7,334 nt of DNA from Candidatus Babeliales bacterium (GTDB taxonomy: Bacteria; Babelota; Babeliae; Babelales; JANWKD01). The position numbers were made by a program, and so were the translations under genes. The DNA lies in the NCBI GenBank assembly GCA_025451595.1, contig JANWKD010000037.1, positions 1-7,334 on the forward strand. Direction: 5' to 3'. Below the pieces are notes generated by a model. The model saw nothing but the letters and a program-made list of their open reading frames with translations, was not told the DNA's origin and did not search any database. This document shows, one piece after another, positions 5,924 through 7,334 of the stretch. Each line of letters begins with the position of its first letter. Positions within the stretch are counted from its first letter, which is position 1.

Positions 5924-5967
5924 TCTATACGATGAGCATAAAACTTTTTTTATTAAATTGTATAGAA
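5923..5967. repeat. Inverted repeat in the sufS-VTT gap
   Basis: TTCTATAC (5923-5930) and GTATAGAA (5960-5967) are perfect inverted copies. Inside them a wobble pair and two A-T pairs can extend the stem to 11 pairs around a loop of about 23 bases. No U tract follows on the minus strand, so it is not a standard terminator. It could be an mRNA stem just before the Shine-Dalgarno, an operator, or chance in AT-rich sequence. Confidence 0.35.
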
Positions 5968-5970
5968 GAT

Positions 5971-7173
5971 TTAAACGAGCAATGATTTCATAGCATTCAA
6001 AAAAGACTCTATCTCATACGAATTATTATACGCATAGAGGCTTATTCTAATTGAACCATCAATATTTAATTTTTTTGCAAGCGGTTGTGCGCAATAATGA
6101 CCAGTACGCACCGCAATATTATACCGATCTAAAAAAGCGCCTACATCATGAGGATGAATGGTATCTACTATAAAGCTGACCAAGTGTCCTTCTTGTTTTA
6201 ATTGCTCAAGCGGGCCCAATATTTTTACGCTGGACAATAATTTGAGACCTTCTATCACCTGTGTGCATAATTGCGCTAAATAGGATTTTAATACGCTAAA
6301 ATCAATCTGGTCTTGAATGAAATCAAGAGCCGCACCGAGTCCAATGATTTGCGCAATCGGTAAAGTACCAGCTTCATAGCAAGCTGGTGGCGTCAACCAA
6401 GAAGCTTTTTGGTAATCAGCCTCATAAACCATGCCACCGCCATACTGATATGGTGGAACTTGAGGTTGAACTTTCTTTGATATATACAAAACACCAATAC
6501 CAGTAGGTCCAAGCATTTTATGTCCCGAAAAAACTAAAAAGTCGCAATCTAAATCTCGTACATTAATTGGTTGGTATGCTACTGCTTGTGCGGCATCAAT
6601 TAATACCCGAGCGCCTACCAAGCGAGCACGATTTATTATAGGTTGAAGATTATTTACCGTACCTAAGGCATGAGAGGTATGAACAATAGAGACTAATTTG
6701 GTTTTTGCTGTAATAATTTCATCAAGGTTTTCTATATTGAGTAATCCTTCATCAGTCACGGGAATAAAGCGCAACCGGGCGCCTGTTTGTATCGATACCT
6801 GCTGCCAAGGCAATAAGTTGGCATGATGTTCCATTTCGGTCAGCACAATTTCATCATCTTGTTGAATGTGCTTTAATCCCCAAGTAGATGCAATAAAATT
6901 GATACCTTCTGTAGTTCCTTTGGTAAAAATTATTTCTGAGGATTCGCTTGCTATAAAAGTTGCAATTTTATGACGTACTTGTTCGACCATACACGTAGCC
7001 TGCTCAGCTAATGCGTACACGCTTCGATGAATTGGTGCATTCTGATAGGTATAAAATTTGGTGATAGCTTCAATCACTTGGATTGGTTTTTGTGTCGTTG
7101 CTGCACTATCTAAATACACAAACTGCTCAGGGGCTGCAGTAAATAGAGGAAATTGATTACGAATATGGTTCAT
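5971..7173 (-). CDS. sufS: Cysteine desulfurase SufS
   Basis: A 400-residue cytoplasmic PLP enzyme that removes sulfur from L-cysteine, giving alanine and an enzyme persulfide that feeds Fe-S cluster assembly by the SUF pathway. Visible landmarks: YLDSAATTQKP (20-30); MEHHAN with His116/His117, one of which stacks on PLP; IDAAQ with Asp193 and Gln196 (PLP ring contacts); SGHK with Lys219, the PLP Schiff-base lysine; GGGM (245-248); EAGT (267-270); RTGHYCAQPL with Cys361, the persulfide cysteine; and Arg376 in SIRIS (substrate carboxylate). Length is close to E. coli SufS (about 406) and all key residues are present, so it should be active. The short loop around Cys361 is that of the SufS/CsdA (group II) class rather than IscS. 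The ATG at 7173 lies 18 bases after the preceding gene, with only a weak A/G-rich ribosome site. No SufE or SufU sulfur acceptor gene lies in the window. Confidence 0.95.
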   Translation of the reverse strand: MNHIRNQFPLFTAAPEQFVYLDSAATTQKPIQVIEAITKFYTYQNAPIHRSVYALAEQATCMVEQVRHKIATFIASESSEIIFTKGTTEGINFIASTWGLKHIQQDDEIVLTEMEHHANLLPWQQVSIQTGARLRFIPVTDEGLLNIENLDEIITAKTKLVSIVHTSHALGTVNNLQPIINRARLVGARVLIDAAQAVAYQPINVRDLDCDFLVFSGHKMLGPTGIGVLYISKKVQPQVPPYQYGGGMVYEADYQKASWLTPPACYEAGTLPIAQIIGLGAALDFIQDQIDFSVLKSYLAQLCTQVIEGLKLLSSVKILGPLEQLKQEGHLVSFIVDTIHPHDVGAFLDRYNIAVRTGHYCAQPLAKKLNIDGSIRISLYAYNNSYEIESFLNAMKSLLV

Positions 7174-7191
7174 GTTCTTAATTTTCTTGAT

Positions 7192-7334
7192 TTAAAATAG
7201 CTCCATAATTTTGTTCAATTTTTTTAATAAATCATCTCTATCATGAGTTAAATTATGTATTAAATTATAATATACCTGTGAAACGTATTTCGATACAAAT
7301 TTTTTATTGACAAGAGCCCCATGATCGACTGCTG
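7192..7334 (-). CDS. C-terminal end of an unidentified gene upstream of sufS (5' part outside window)
   Basis: An open frame on the minus strand enters from the window edge and ends at TAA 7192-7194, giving 46 visible residues. It begins Ala-Val-Asp-His-Gly-Ala-Leu-Val and ends in a Lys/Leu/Asp-rich helical stretch closing with Met-Glu-Leu-Phe. It stops 18 bases before sufS on the same strand, so it is very probably co-transcribed. In many SUF operons the gene before sufS is sufD, whose C-terminus carries a Ser-His-Gly-Ala-Thr-Val motif; the His-Gly-Ala-x-Val here is compatible. The rest does not clearly resemble SufD, so I leave it unnamed. Confidence 0.6.
   Translation of the reverse strand, partial: AVDHGALVNKKFVSKYVSQVYYNLIHNLTHDRDDLLKKLNKIMELF

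Noticed and set aside
5911..5970. Separate promoter for the VTT gene pair
   Set aside because: TATACA-like and TTTAAT-like -10 candidates exist, but none has a recognisable -35 box at 16-18 bases.

Overview
The window comes from an AT-rich bacterial chromosome with tightly packed genes. Nothing in it is plasmid-, phage- or transposon-like. A SUF-type cysteine desulfurase, two TVP38/TMEM64 (VTT/DedA-superfamily) membrane proteins, an ABC-2 exporter and a lineage-specific secreted paralogue pair would fit a small-genome, host-associated lineage such as Dependentiae/TM6 or an intracellular proteobacterium. That placement is inference from composition and gene content; no marker gene here settles it.

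Layout: (1) 163-2008 holds two tandem paralogous genes on the minus strand. They encode unrecognised, probably exported proteins of 261 and 277 residues. Each has its own copy of nearly the same promoter/leader. Their two ends are strongly conserved and their middles have diverged. (2) 2009-2349 is a gene-poor divergent intergenic region. (3) 2350-4540 is a plus-strand operon of ABC-2 ATPase, ABC-2 permease and a very short HAD-like protein. Its genes overlap or lie within 8 bases of each other. (4) 4518-7334 is a minus-strand cluster. Read in its own direction it runs: end of an unidentified gene (possibly SUF-related), sufS, a divergent VTT protein, then a canonical VTT protein. The two clusters converge and their coding sequences overlap by 23 bases.

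Functionally, the plus-strand operon is probably an export system of unknown substrate with a small HAD-like accessory. The minus-strand cluster joins sulfur mobilisation for Fe-S clusters to two membrane proteins whose link to it is probably only positional. The secreted tandem pair is the most unusual content. It has a shared Cys/His-rich motif, a shared aromatic C-terminal tail, and noncoding leaders better conserved than the middle of the coding sequence. I see no RNA gene, CRISPR array, insertion sequence or recognisable defence system.
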